From: Brevundimonas albigilva
Lineage (GTDB): Bacteria; Pseudomonadota; Alphaproteobacteria; Caulobacterales; Caulobacteraceae
Reading direction: 5' to 3'
DNA: 64,000 nt
Assembly: GCF_023503965.1 (NCBI RefSeq)
Contig: NZ_CP097298.1
Location: 2,249,001 to 2,313,000 of the forward strand
The notes under the pieces are model-generated. The model saw only the letters and a program-made list of their open reading frames with translations, did not search any database and was not told where the DNA came from. Below are positions 49,848-59,788 of this stretch, one piece after another. Each line of letters opens with the position of its first letter. Position 1 is the stretch's first letter. Both the position numbers and the translations under genes were made by a program.

Positions 49848-50788
49848 TCAGGCGGCGACCGGGGCGAGGCGGTAGCGGCCGTCAGGGTCCAGGCCGTCGA
49901 CGACGGCCAGTTCGACCAGGCGTCGCGCCGCGCCCCGCCCCGACAGGACGGCGACGAGGTTGACGGTTTCGGCGATGAGGGCGCGGGGCGGCACGAGGAC
50001 CGCCTCCTGAATGAGTTGCTCAAGGCGGTTCAGGGCGCCCTGGGCCGAGCCGGCATGCAGGGTGCCGACCCCGCCGGGATGGCCCGTGCCCCAGGCCTTC
50101 ACCAGATCGAGCGCCTCGGCGCCGCGCACCTCGCCGATCGGGATCCGGTCGGGGCGCATTCGCAGGGCGGACCGCACCAGATCGGTCAGGGTCACGGCCC
50201 CGTCGCGGGTGCGTAGGGCGACGGTGTTGGGCGCCGCGCACTGGAGTTCGCGGGTGTCCTCGATCAGGATGATCCGGTCCTCGCCCGCAGCCAGTTCGGC
50301 GAGCAGGGCGTTGACCAGGGTGGTCTTGCCGCTGGAGGTGCCGCCCGCCACCAGGATGTTGCGCCGGGCCGCGACGGCCGTGCGCAGGGCCTTTGCCTGG
50401 TCGGCCCGCATGATTCCGGCGGCCACATAGTCGTCGAGGGTGAAGACGGCGACCGCGGGCTTGCGGATGGCGAAGGCGGGCGCCCGCACGATGGGCGGCA
50501 GGAGCCCCTCGAACCGCTCCCCGGATTCGGGTAGTTCCGCCGAGATCCGCGGACGGGCCTCATCGACCTCGAGCCCGACATGGTGGGCGACCAAGCGGAT
50601 CCCCGCTCTCCTTCGGCGGGGGCCAGACGATGAGGCGTCAGTTCCAGCCCGCCCGCCAGACGGTCCAGCCAGATTCGGCCGTCCGGATTGAGCATCACCT
50701 CGACGACATCCGGGTCGGACAGGGCGTCCAGAAGCGCCGGGCCGAAGGCGGTGCGGAGCATCCTGAGGGTGCGGGTTTGGGAGGTCAT
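49848..50788 (-). CDS. trbB: Type IV secretion ATPase TrbB/VirB11, one frameshift
   Basis: Hexameric secretion ATPase. [19 protein letters not shown] at the N-terminus, Walker [16 protein letters not shown], Asp box ILIEDTREL, Walker B and His box [31 protein letters not shown]. One missing G near 50605 separates AEGER from [13 protein letters not shown]. Restored from ATG 50788 it has 313 residues. It is the first gene of the trb operon. Confidence 0.94.
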
Positions 50789-50921
50789 CACAGTCCCGTC
50801 GAGGGTTTGGGGATCGGCGGGCGATCCGGACGGGGGCGACAAGAGAACCGCAAATCGGGGGACTTCAACACCGACGACGGCGTAGTAGGGTCCTGGCGTA
50901 GAAAGACAGGCGATCGGCGGG

Positions 50922-51341
50922 ATGACGGATTTCTTCGACCTCGGAGAGCATGACGAACGCGTCCTGGATGCGCTGCGGGCGCTACTGCGCGAAACCGGCC
51001 TCGACCCCTATCTGGATCTCCGGACGCCCGATCGGGCCAGCCGCGCGGGCGGCGTCCTGCTGGTGCTGAACCGCGCCGAACGTCTGCTTGAGGAGTTGCG
51101 GGATCTCGATGAAGGCGTAGCGGCCGCGGGCGAGTGGGAGGCGGTCGTCTTCAAAACCGACCCGGACCTGCCCGGCCTCTACAAGGCCGACGCCAGGGCT
51201 CCCGCCGTCCTTGCGGACGACGCCGCCTTGCGCGGCGCGACCGTGATGGACCGGACCCGCGACGCGACGCGGCGCGAGGCCGTCGCCCGCGCCCTTGTTT
51301 CGATCGGAGACCTGCGCCGTGCCGTCCGCATCCAAGGCTGA
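50922..51341 (+). CDS. Hypothetical protein, first gene of a two-gene insert between trbB and traG
   Basis: 139 residues, not recognised. Mostly helical and acidic: FDLGEHDERVLDALRALLRETGLDPYLDLR, VLLVLNRAERLLEELRDLDEGVAAAGEW, then a small alpha/beta part (ATVMDRTRDATRREAVARALVSIGDLRRAV). It is opposite in strand to the conjugation genes on both sides. Its last codons overlap the next gene's start, so the two are expressed together. Confidence 0.65.
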   Translation: MTDFFDLGEHDERVLDALRALLRETGLDPYLDLRTPDRASRAGGVLLVLNRAERLLEELRDLDEGVAAAGEWEAVVFKTDPDLPGLYKADARAPAVLADDAALRGATVMDRTRDATRREAVARALVSIGDLRRAVRIQG

Positions 51342-51987
51342 CCTGCTGAACGCGATCCGGGCCGCCCTGCACGGCGTGGTCCATTCGGGCTACGGGACCG
51401 CCGACGTCCTCGACGACATCTACGAGGCCTATGTCTGGACCCGGGTGCTCGAGGCGGCCCGTCGCCTGGGGTGGGCGGTCACCTATTCCACGCCGGCCGG
51501 GCATGCGCCGACCACCCTGCTGCTCCGACGGGGCCCGGGCGTGATCTACAGTTCGGCCCCCTTCACCTTCGCGGTCCTGTCGAAGCGGGGCCGGCCGACG
51601 CTCGAGGTCCATCTCGGCGTGATGGTGACGGGGCGCTCCGGGGTCGCCCATGAGTGCGATGTTCTTGTGCTGGCCGAGGCCGCGGCCCAGGCGGCCCGGC
51701 ATGCGGGCGCTCATCCGACCTATCGCGACGTCGTGCTGCAGGCCGAGTGTAAATTCTACACGGGCGACCTGCCCCTCGGTCTCGCCCGCGGCATGCGCGG
51801 TCTGTCGGCCGACTGCAGCCTGGGGGGCCTGGGAGGTCTTGTCACCAATGCGACGAGGTCCGTCAGCGTCGGCCAACTGATCCTGCACAACCGGCTCTTC
51901 TACAATCCCCGCCTCATTCCGGCCTATCGGATGGAGGTCCGGAAGCTCGATCGACGGCTGGAGCATCGTCTGCGCCGCTGGTCCTGA
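51319..51987 (+). CDS. Putative PD-(D/E)XK-fold nuclease, second gene of the insert
   Basis: About 222 residues from GTG 51319. An N-terminal helix with YEAYVWTRVLEAARRLGW precedes a beta core: GVAHECDVLVL, then VVLQAECKFYTGDLP. Asp in ECDV followed by Glu-x-Lys (ECK) at the end of the next strand is the order of a PD-(D/E)XK active site. I do not recognise the family. The 3' end overlaps the CopG-like gene antisense by about 70 bp. A nuclease with a small partner in a conjugative element suggests a restriction, toxin or anti-competitor role; this is inference. Confidence 0.6.
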   Translation: MPSASKADLLNAIRAALHGVVHSGYGTADVLDDIYEAYVWTRVLEAARRLGWAVTYSTPAGHAPTTLLLRRGPGVIYSSAPFTFAVLSKRGRPTLEVHLGVMVTGRSGVAHECDVLVLAEAAAQAARHAGAHPTYRDVVLQAECKFYTGDLPLGLARGMRGLSADCSLGGLGGLVTNATRSVSVGQLILHNRLFYNPRLIPAYRMEVRKLDRRLEHRLRRWS

Positions 51988-52425
51988 CCGGACCGGGCTG
52001 CGTCGCGTCACCCAACGACAGGCCCTCCAGTTCGATCGCGATCTCGCGTGTGAAGGATCGTCCGGACGCCAACCGTCGTCCCAGGTTCTCGATGAACCGC
52101 TCGTACCGCTCCTGCCCCTGGTCCGCGCGGTCGCCTGGACCGCGTCCGGCAGAGCCGGCGTCGCCGCCATCCAGGTCCGGACGAACAGGGCCAGCATTTC
52201 CACGGCCACCTCGAGATCGCGTTCGAGCCGATCGGCATGGCGGTTAAGGCGATCCAGTCGTCGGCCCAGCGCCGCCTCCTGCTGTTGCGCGGCGTCCGGG
52301 GTGAGGAAGCTGGCGATCGCCGCCTCGGCCACGGTCGACTTGGGCACGCCGCGGCGCCGCGCCTGGGCGACGAGACGCTCGAGCAGGTCGGGTGTGAGAT
52401 AGACCGTCAGGAAAGGCTTCTTCAT
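51914..52425 (-). CDS. CopG/ribbon-helix-helix family regulator of the conjugation genes, one frameshift
   Basis: KKPFLTVYLTPDLLERLVAQARRRGVPKSTVAEAAIASFL is a ribbon-helix-helix domain, and a coiled coil (ALGRRLDRLNRHADRLERDLEVAVEMLALFVRTW) follows. One missing base near 52120-52145 shifts the frame; the restored C-terminus is QERYERFIENLGRRLASGRSFTREIAIELEGLSLGDATQP, giving 170 residues. Lies 11 bp upstream of traG. Such proteins bind near oriT or regulate transfer. Confidence 0.85.
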
Positions 52426-52435
52426 CGTGGGGGCC

Positions 52436-54412
52436 TCACAGGGCGATGCCGTCATCTGGATCGAGCGCGGCCTGTCGGGCGATCCGCCGCATCCGCGCTT
52501 CGAGCTCGCCGTCCACGCCCTGGACGGCGTCGTCATCGTCGAGGTCCGGCTCGGGGCCGTTCTCCGCCTTCCCGGCGAGGGCCGGCTCGCTCGCGGTCAA
52601 GTCCGGCGCGTCCGGGTCCTGGTCCCGACGCAGGCCGCCATCGTCATCAACGTCGTCAGGCTGACGGGGCGGCGCCGGCCCGTCGGTGCTGACGGCGGCC
52701 CACGGACTGACGACGGCGGGGCCCGCGATCACGCCGCGCGCGGGCGGCGCGGGAAGGATGCGGTTCTGCAACTGGGGGTCCGCGTAATAGCGCGTCTTTT
52801 TGACCCGCAGGGGCGCGCAGCCCGACGCCAGCACCAGGGCGTCCGTCGAGGGCAGTTGCATCACCTCGCCCGGCGTGAGGAGCGGCCGCGCGGTCTCCTG
52901 TCGCGAGACCATCAGATGACCCAGCCAGGGCGACAGGCGATGGCCGGCGTAGTTGCGCATGGCCCTCAGTTCGGTCGCCGTGCCCAGGGTTTCGGAGATC
53001 CGCTTGGCGGTGCGCTCGTCGTTGGTCGCGAAGGCAACGCGGACATGGCAATTGTCGAGAATGGCGTTGTTCGGTCCATAGGCCTTCTCGATCTGGTTCA
53101 GGCTCTGGGCGATGAGAAAGGCCTTGAGGCCGTACCCGGCCATGAAGGCCAGGGCGGTCTCGAAGAAGTCGAGCCGACCCAGCGCCGGAAACTCGTCCAG
53201 CAGCATCAGCAGGCGGCGGCGTCCGGAGCGCGCCTGAAGATCCTCGGTCAGGCGTCTTCCGATCTGGTTGAGGATCAGCCGGATCAGGGGCTTGGTGCGA
53301 CTGATGTCGGATGGCGGCACGACGAGATAGAGGGAGACCGGCCGGCCGTTGTCGACCAGATCGCCGATGCGCCAGTCGCAGCGACCCGTCACCGCCGCGA
53401 CCACCGGATCTCGATAGAGGCCGAGGAAACTCATGGCGGTGGACAGGACGCCGGACCGCTCGTTCTCGCTCTTGTTCAGAAGCTCGCGCGCGGCCGCGGC
53501 GATCACCGGATGGGGACGCCCGTCGCGATGGGGCGTGGTCATCATGCGGCGTAAGGTGGCTTCGATCGGACGTTCCGGATCCGACAGGAAGGCGGCGACG
53601 CCGGCGAGCGTCTTGTCCGGCTCGGCGTGAAGCACGTGGAGAATGGCGCCGACCAGCAGGGCATGGCTGGTCTTCTCCCAGTGGTTCCGGCGCTCCAGCG
53701 CGCCTTCCGGATCCACCAGGATGTCGGCGATGTTCTGCACGTCCCGCACTTCCAGGGGGCCCGGCCGCACCTCCATCAGGGGATTGTAGGCGGCGCTCCC
53801 GGCGTCGGTGGGATCGAACATCAGGACGGGTCCGAAGCGCGCCCGCCAGCCCGCGGTCAGGGACCAGTTCTCGCCCTTGATGTCATGGATCAGGGCCGAG
53901 CCGCCCCAGGTCAGGAGGGTTGGCACAACCAGGCCCACGCCCTTGCCGGACCGGGTCGGGGCGAAGCACAGGACATGCTCGGGTCCGTCGTGCCGAAGAT
54001 AGCGGCCCTTGAGTTCGCCAAGCAGGACGCCGTCCTCCCCCAGCAGACCGGCCGCCTTCGCGTCCCGAACGTCACCCCATCGCGCAGTCCCGTAGGTGGT
54101 CGCCGACGCCGCCTCGCGCGAGCGCCAGACGGCCAGGGCGATCGAGGCGGCGATGGCGGCCAGGCCCGATCCGGCCGCGATCGCCCCGCCTTCCAGAAAG
54201 ATCCGCGGGGCATAGGCCTCATAGGAGAACCACCACAGGAACAGGCTCGGCGGCGCATAGACGGGATGGCCGGCGACCTCGAACCAGGGCGCGCCGAGCG
54301 CCGGCTGGTAGGCGAGCCGCCAGGCCGTCCATTGGGTGGCGCCCCAGACGCCTGTGAGGATGAGGCCGAACACCAGGCCAATCTGGCCCCAGAGAATTTT
54401 TCCGGCGGACAT
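52436..54412 (-). CDS. traG: Type IV coupling protein TraG/VirD4
   Basis: 658 residues. Two N-terminal membrane helices, Walker A FAPTRSGKGVGLVVPTLL, Walker B LLMLLDEFPALGRL, and FATNDERTAKRISETLG. An acidic C-terminal tail (DLDDDDAVQGVD) may contact the relaxosome. It delivers the relaxase-DNA complex to the Trb channel. ATG at 54412 has AAAGGAA upstream. In the literal sequence it is fused in frame to the upstream relaxase, which I treat as an artefact. Confidence 0.94.
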   Translation of the reverse strand: MSAGKILWGQIGLVFGLILTGVWGATQWTAWRLAYQPALGAPWFEVAGHPVYAPPSLFLWWFSYEAYAPRIFLEGGAIAAGSGLAAIAASIALAVWRSREAASATTYGTARWGDVRDAKAAGLLGEDGVLLGELKGRYLRHDGPEHVLCFAPTRSGKGVGLVVPTLLTWGGSALIHDIKGENWSLTAGWRARFGPVLMFDPTDAGSAAYNPLMEVRPGPLEVRDVQNIADILVDPEGALERRNHWEKTSHALLVGAILHVLHAEPDKTLAGVAAFLSDPERPIEATLRRMMTTPHRDGRPHPVIAAAARELLNKSENERSGVLSTAMSFLGLYRDPVVAAVTGRCDWRIGDLVDNGRPVSLYLVVPPSDISRTKPLIRLILNQIGRRLTEDLQARSGRRRLLMLLDEFPALGRLDFFETALAFMAGYGLKAFLIAQSLNQIEKAYGPNNAILDNCHVRVAFATNDERTAKRISETLGTATELRAMRNYAGHRLSPWLGHLMVSRQETARPLLTPGEVMQLPSTDALVLASGCAPLRVKKTRYYADPQLQNRILPAPPARGVIAGPAVVSPWAAVSTDGPAPPRQPDDVDDDGGLRRDQDPDAPDLTASEPALAGKAENGPEPDLDDDDAVQGVDGELEARMRRIARQAALDPDDGIAL

Positions 54413-54425
54413 GAGCAGGTTCCTT

Positions 54426-56140
54426 TCAAGGACGGTCAGCGACCAGGGCCGCGCGCGCGGGCGCCAGGCGATCTCGCCGCCGGGCCCGGACAGGCCCGTC
54501 ACCGATCGCCCGCGTGAGGTTTCGAGGGACGGCCGCCAGGGCGCGAGGCTGAAGCCGAGGCCGTCGTCGATCATGGCGAAACGGCCGGAGGCCAGATCCA
54601 GGCGTCGGCGGTAGACGCCGGACACGTCGTCGCCCTCGCGGATCGGCCGGAAGGTCAGGCCGGTGCGGGCCTCAATCTTTTCCGCCGCAGCTCTGAGGTC
54701 CCGCGCCTTCAGCGTCTCCAGAAGATCGGACGCGAAGCGCGCGCCGCCGCGACGACGTTCAGCCAGTCCCTTGCCGACGAGGTGATCGATGCGCGCCTCC
54801 TGCGCCGCTGCGACCTCGTCGGCGAACCCGCCGGCGGGTTCAACCGGCCTTGGGTCCAGCAAACGCCGGTCCAGCCAGGTCGCGCCCCGCGCCTGGATCT
54901 GATCGCGGAGCGCCAGCTCCGACACGGTGACCGTCATCGGATGGGCCCCGCGCGACGGCGGGCTCGCGCGCACCAGGGCGTCGACACGCGGCTCAGGCGC
55001 TCCGGCGTCGGACAGGGTGATATGACGCAGCCGACCGTCCAGACCGTCGATGATCGCGAACCCCGTGCCCTTGAGTTCGTCATCCAAGCCGCGCGCGAGC
55101 ACGCGGCCGACGACGACGGTGGACAGGGGCGCGGTCGTCCATTGTTCGGGCGCCCGCGCCACGCCCCGGGCCTCGAGCGCGGCGGCCAGGCGCTTGGCCA
55201 CCTCCGCGTCGCGCGCCATGGCCTCCAGCCGGGCGCCGAAGTCGGGCTCAAGGCGCCAACGGCCGGTCCCCTCCGACGTCGCCAGTCCGAGCCGCTCCAG
55301 GGTGCGCAGACGCTCCGCCAGCGGTCGGACGAGATCGCCCTCGGCCGCTCCGCCCGCGCGCCGCAAGTCGATCCGGCGCTGCGGGTCCGCGTGACGCTCA
55401 AGCATCCGGTCCAGTCGCGTCCGTCGTTCGGCCCCGACTTCCTGCATGAGGGCGGCCGTTCGCTCGTGCTGTCCGGGCGGTCCGAGCTCCAGATCCGCCA
55501 GGGCCTCGGCGCGCGCCCTGACGCCCCGGCTGATATAGTCCCGGCTGATCACCAGGTCCGAGCCGTCTTCCAACTGTCCGCGCAGCACGATGTGGACGTG
55601 GGGGTGCGCCGTGTTCCAGTGATCGACCGCGACCCAGTCGAGCGGGGCACCGAGGTCCGCCTCGATCCCGGTCATGAGGTCCCGCGTATAGGCGCGCAAA
55701 TCCGTCAGCTCGCGCGCGTCGTCGGGCGAGACGATGAAGCGGAAATGGTGGCGGTCATCGCCCGCGCGCTGCGCGAAGGCGGAACCGTCCGCCCGGTCGG
55801 ACCGGGCGTCGAACAGTTGTGCCGGTTCCCCCTCCCGCGTCACCCCGTCCCGCTGAAGATAGCCGATGTGGGCGCCGAGCCCGCCCGCGCTGCGCCGAAC
55901 CACCCGGGCCTTGACCACCACCTGTCGTCTGGCGGCGCCGGCCTGTAGTCCCCTGACCAGCGCCGCGCGACCACGACCGAACGCGCCGACACGCGCGCCT
56001 CCCAGCGCTCGCCCTGTCCGCGAGGCCCCGCCGGCCCGGGCGACGGCGATCCGCACCTGGCGCAGCGCCGTGCCCATGTTCGAGCCTGAACGGGCCCGGA
56101 TGCGGCCGGGACGGATGCGAAGATCGTCCTCGCGGGTCAT
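54426..56140 (-). CDS. Relaxase (VirD2-type with DUF3363), one frameshift
   Basis: DNA-nicking transesterase that starts transfer at oriT. HIGYLQRDGVTREGEPAQLF contains the expected Tyr, and DHWNTAHPHVHIVLRG is the metal-binding three-His motif. The C-terminal DUF3363 region covers roughly 250-560 (ARGVARAPEQWTTAPLS, ATWLDRRLL). The literal frame runs into traG without a stop; one missing base in the GC-rich stretch near 54455-54475 would end the protein at TGA 54426-54428 after ...ALVADRP, giving 571 residues and leaving a normal traG ribosome-binding site. Confidence 0.9.
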
Positions 56141-56321
56141 CTGCCGGCCGAAAAGGCGCGAATTCCGATGGCTTTTCCGAGCCTTCGGCTCCGACGAAAG
56201 GCGAGGGTCGAAAACACGCCTTGTCGCAGCCCTCTGGAAACGCGAGCGAAACGCCCCTCCCACCCCCGCCGCGCCTTGCGGCTTTTATCTTGCCCTCTCT
56301 TCTCCTGGCTTATCGGACAGC
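56141..56321. other. Intergenic region upstream of the relaxase, candidate oriT
   Basis: About 180 bp between the relaxase start and the transglycosylase stop. No convincing gene: the 62-residue minus-strand frame is only Arg/Lys-rich. A small hairpin GAGCC-TTC-GGCTC is at 56179-56191. oriT often lies beside the relaxase gene, so this is a reasonable but unproven location. Confidence 0.3.
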
Positions 56322-57050
56322 TCATTCGCGCTCGCCGCCTTCTTCGGGCGCGGGTGCGGAGAGGCGGACAAACAGGCCCTCGATGAGCGAGTTCCCCTCG
56401 AGCGGGTCGACTGCGGGGCGATCCGCGTCGGACAGGTCAGTCGGGAAGAGGGACGCCGCGGCGGGATCGGGGCGCGGATCCGAAGGTCGGCGGACGGGCG
56501 TCTGCAGGGACGGCGGTTCGAACCGGCGGCCGATCCGCGCGCTGATCCGGGCGATATAGTCGCGGGTCTCCGCGGGAAGCGGCCGGCCGTCCTCGCGATG
56601 TTGAAGGTAGCGTCCCGGGCCCGCATTATAGGCGGCCAGCATGCCGTACAGACCGAAGCGGTCGTACATTTCACGCAGATAGGCGGTCCCCGCCAGGACA
56701 TTGTCCTGCGGATCATAGGGGTCGGCGCCCAGGCCATGCCGGAGCCGAAGCTCGGCCCAGGTATTGGGCATGACCTGCATCAGCCCCATGGCTCCGGCGC
56801 GCGAAGTGGCGGTCGGATCGAAGCCGCTCTCCTGACGCATCACCGCGCGGATCCAGTCTTCCGGAACGCCGAAACGGCGCGCGGCCTGCGCGATCAGGAC
56901 CTCGATCCGCAACTCATCCTGTCCCTCCCGGACGATCTGCGGCGCTTCCGAAGGCGCGGCCTGGACGGCGAACGGCACCGGAAGGAGCAGGCCGAGACAG
57001 GCCGTCAGGACGATGCGACGACGCCTCCCGGTCGATTGAAGGGACTTCAT
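56322..57050 (-). CDS. VirB1-like lytic transglycosylase
   Basis: 242 residues. Signal peptide, then the SLT goose-lysozyme-like domain: IEVLIAQAARRFGVPEDWIRAVMRQESGFDPTATSRAGAMGLMQVMPNTW with catalytic Glu in RQESGF, and NVLAGTAYLREMYDRFGLYGMLAAYNAGPGR. It locally opens peptidoglycan for the conjugation channel. Its start overlaps the traF stop by 4 bp. Confidence 0.93.
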   Translation of the reverse strand: MKSLQSTGRRRRIVLTACLGLLLPVPFAVQAAPSEAPQIVREGQDELRIEVLIAQAARRFGVPEDWIRAVMRQESGFDPTATSRAGAMGLMQVMPNTWAELRLRHGLGADPYDPQDNVLAGTAYLREMYDRFGLYGMLAAYNAGPGRYLQHREDGRPLPAETRDYIARISARIGRRFEPPSLQTPVRRPSDPRPDPAAASLFPTDLSDADRPAVDPLEGNSLIEGLFVRLSAPAPEEGGERE

Positions 57051-57562
57051 CGACGGGCCTCCCGCACCCGGATCGGCACGACCCGACCAAGCAGATCGCG
57101 CCGATCGACCGGCCCGAAATACCGGCTGTCGAGCGAGTCCGGGACCTCCGGGGCGAGCAGGAAGACGGCATCCGGCGCGAGGGCGAGGCAGCCCGACCAG
57201 CGCGGGAGGGGGCGTCCGGCCGCATCCTGTGTGCGCGCCCGGGCTACAGTCCGGCCGTCGATGAGAATCCGGTCCTCGTGACGACAGACGACCGACGGCG
57301 CCGTCGCGGCCAGCGGCTTCAGCAAGGGAAGGCCTTCGGGGAGATAGTTCCGTTCGGCCATCCAGCGGGACCAGACAGGCGTGGGCCGCCAGGCGACCCG
57401 GTCTCCCGGGATCGGAGAGGCCCCGGGTTCGAGGCGGTAAAGGCCGATCGGCGCGCTGGCCGAGGCGTTCCAGATCAGCAGCGGCGTTCGCCCGGCGAGC
57501 GGACCGAGCGCGAGGGCCGCGAGCCCGGCGAGGGCGGCGGCGAGCACCGGGCGCCGGCTCAC
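57047..57562 (-). CDS. traF: TraF, S26-type pilin-maturation protease
   Basis: 171 residues. An N-terminal membrane helix, then NASASAPIGLYRLEPG with the S26 catalytic Ser in SAPIGLY, and Lys in LPLLKPLAATAPSVVC, forming the Ser-Lys dyad. The C-terminal motif DSLDSRYFGPVDRRDLLGRVVPI is typical. It processes and cyclises TrbC pilin. 4-bp overlaps join it to both neighbours. Confidence 0.92.
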   Translation of the reverse strand: MSRRPVLAAALAGLAALALGPLAGRTPLLIWNASASAPIGLYRLEPGASPIPGDRVAWRPTPVWSRWMAERNYLPEGLPLLKPLAATAPSVVCRHEDRILIDGRTVARARTQDAAGRPLPRWSGCLALAPDAVFLLAPEVPDSLDSRYFGPVDRRDLLGRVVPIRVREARR

Positions 57563-58119
57563 GACGACACCTGTTGACGCAGATGGAAGGCGCGGTGGCG
57601 TTCGGCGGTATAGGCCACCGGCGCCAGGCTGACGCTCAGCCGGGCATGGACGTGACGCCAGTAGTCCGGGGCTGCGGCCTGGGGTTCGAACCCGGCCTGT
57701 TCGACCGCATCAATCACCTCGAGCGCGCGCCGCACGCGGGGCCAGCCGGACAGGCGCAACAAGCTGACCGCACCGGGAAGCACCCCCGGTATGGCGATAC
57801 GGTCGCGCGACGGATCGGCCGCCTGGAGAATATCGAGGCGCGACACCACCGTGCCGTGGTCGTTCGACGCCCAGCGGACGAAGGCGAAGACGGCGCCCGG
57901 CCGGAAGGCCACGAAGCGGTTCCGACGCGAGACGATGCGCTGATCGACGCCATGGCCGAACCGGATCCAGCGTTCGGTGCGCCCCGGATCGAAGACCAGT
58001 TCGACCCAGGTCAGTTGCTCCGGCGACACCGGCGGCGTCGCCACGACGACGAACGGCTCGCGATGGTGAGGCAGATAATCCGGCGCGTCGCGCACGCCGT
58101 GCTCGCGCGGTTCGCTCAT
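57559..58119 (-). CDS. DUF2840 protein of trb-type integrative elements
   Basis: 186 residues: LTWVELVFDPGRTERWIRFGHGVDQRIVSRRNRFVAFRPGAVFAFVRWASNDHGTVVSRLDILQA. This is the DUF2840 pattern, found next to traF in alphaproteobacterial conjugative elements; the function is unknown. It overlaps the AlpA-like gene by 4 bp. Confidence 0.9.
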   Translation of the reverse strand: MSEPREHGVRDAPDYLPHHREPFVVVATPPVSPEQLTWVELVFDPGRTERWIRFGHGVDQRIVSRRNRFVAFRPGAVFAFVRWASNDHGTVVSRLDILQAADPSRDRIAIPGVLPGAVSLLRLSGWPRVRRALEVIDAVEQAGFEPQAAAPDYWRHVHARLSVSLAPVAYTAERHRAFHLRQQVSS

Positions 58120-58379
58120 CGAGCCGCATCCGGCTCGGGGCGGCGCGCCGGGGCGATGCGGTCATGGCCCGGATCGGTGGTGGAGGATTTGACGCCGCGA
58201 TCCGCCCAGGCCTGCAGGTCGCCGACGGCGTAAACAACGCGACCGCCGATCTTCCGATAGAGGGGGCCGGTGCCGTAGCACCGGTGCTTCTCGAGCGTGC
58301 GGCCCGACAGGCCCAGGTGGCGTGCGGCTTCGGCCGTGCGGAGATAGCGCGGCGGCATCGGGGTCTGGGCGTCGTGCAT
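58116..58379 (-). CDS. AlpA/MerR-like excisionase or regulator
   Basis: 87 residues. PPRYLRTAEAARHLGLSGRTLEKHRCYGTGPLYRKIGGRVVYAVGDLQAWAD is a winged HTH of the AlpA/HTH_17 type used by excisionases and small regulators of mobile elements. ATG at 58379 is chosen at the domain boundary. It abuts DUF2840 directly, with no parA or repA gene between. Confidence 0.9.
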   Translation of the reverse strand: MHDAQTPMPPRYLRTAEAARHLGLSGRTLEKHRCYGTGPLYRKIGGRVVYAVGDLQAWADRGVKSSTTDPGHDRIAPARRPEPDAAR

Positions 58380-58517
58380 GGCGGCAATCCTTGCGGGGCT
58401 GGAACGCCATCGGCGGCCGACGGCGGGACAGGCCAAGGATTTCGCCAAACCGGCGCCTGCGGCAGAGGGCGCACGAGCATCGGGTGATGCTCGTGCGTCA
58501 TCGCTCGCGCGCTTCAG

Positions 58518-59425
58518 TCACGGCGGCGGCTGGAGGCTCGCCAGCAGCGCGACGGCGCGCTCGGCATGGGCGGCTGCGGCGGCGATGAAGCGCGTGTCTC
58601 CCCGCAGCACGCGCAGCCAGGAGGCGATGTATCGGGCGTGGTCCGGGCGGGGTTCGAGGGTCAGGCCGAGGTCGGCGCAGACGAAGGCGGCGCCCAGTTC
58701 GGCGACAAGTTCCTCGCGGGCATAGGCCTCGTCTCCAAAGCGACCGAGGCTCAGGTCGCGGTCGAGACGAGTGCGATGGCCGGTCCAGTGGATCAGTTCA
58801 TGGGCCAGCACCGCATAATAGGCCTCGGCGTCGGCAAAGGCGTCGATGTGGGGCATGTGCACCGTGTCTGCGTCGAGACGGTAGCAGGCGACGTCGCCGC
58901 CGGTGCGGATTTCCGCTCCGGTCGCGGCGAGCCAGGCGTCGGCCGCAGTAATCCGTTCGACCGCAGGCCGCTCGATCGGGCCGGGGTAGCGTTCCTCCAG
59001 TCCGTCGATCTGGTCGATGTTGAAGACGGTGTAGCGCTTGAGAAACCGTCCGGAGCGGGGGCGTCGTCCGCCCGGTCGGCGCCGGGGGCGGCGTCCGCGT
59101 CGGCCTCGCCGGGTCGGGCGAGCGTCGCCGCGTAGACGACGGAGACGCCCCTCTCGCCCTTCCGGACGGCCCCGCCGAGCGCTAGCGCCTGACGAAAGGT
59201 CATCCAATGCGGACGTCTGTAGCCGCGGCGACCGGCCTGGGCCCACAGGGTGAGGACATTGACGCCGTGGTAGGGGCGGCCGTCATGGCGCAGGGGGCGG
59301 GACACGGCGCCGCCTGTGGACCAGGGCCGGGTCCAGGGCCGGACCCCGGCGTCCAGATCGGCGAGGATGAGGGCGGTGATCTCGGCGTGGGGATCGGGCC
59401 GAGCGGAAGGGCTGGGGCGCGACAT
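58518..59425 (-). CDS. ardC: ArdC-like antirestriction protein (ssDNA-binding plus zincin-like domain), one frameshift
   Basis: N-terminal ArdC domain (ITALILADLDAGVRPWTRPWSTGG...YHGVNVLTLWAQAGRRGYRRPHWMTFRQALALGGAVRKGERG) binds single-stranded DNA. The C-terminal metallopeptidase-like domain has HELIHWTGH and FGDEAYAREELVAELGAAF. One missing base near 59043 separates PDG from RFLKRYTVFNIDQID; restored length is 302 residues. It protects incoming element DNA from host restriction. Confidence 0.92.
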
Positions 59426-59491
59426 GGGGCCTCCTTGGAAATCCACGATGATAGGAGGGAGGCGGCGGCGCGGTGCGCCGCCGCCGGGCTC

Positions 59492-59788
59492 TCAGTTGCG
59501 CGACCAGATCAAGCTGAAGCCGTCGTCGGTCTCGATCAGGGAGGCGTAGATGGGCGCCGGGAAGCTCGGATCGTCCAGCTTGACCGAGAGGTAGTCGCGG
59601 TTCGCCTGCGAGGTCTTCTTCCAGGCGGCGCCGAACTCGGTGGAACCGGCGAAGATGCGGTAGTCGGGCGCCTTGTCGTCGGCCTTCTCATTGGGCCGCA
59701 GTTGGGCGTTACGGACGTTCAGGGTCAGGGTCTTGATCGCGCCCGAGTAGGCGCCGTCCGCGAGGGTGAAGGTTCCGATGGTGGCCAT
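59492..59788 (-). CDS. DUF736 protein
   Basis: 98 residues: [47 protein letters not shown]...[22 protein letters not shown] compact beta protein family found next to ardC in conjugative elements; function unknown, possibly DNA-related. A GGAGA site precedes the ATG at 59788. Confidence 0.93.
   Translation of the reverse strand: MATIGTFTLADGAYSGAIKTLTLNVRNAQLRPNEKADDKAPDYRIFAGSTEFGAAWKKTSQANRDYLSVKLDDPSFPAPIYASLIETDDGFSLIWSRN

Noticed and set aside
56137-56325. 62-residue minus-strand frame before the relaxase
   Set aside because: Arg/Lys-rich, overlaps the relaxase start and has no family resemblance; treated as intergenic, possible oriT.
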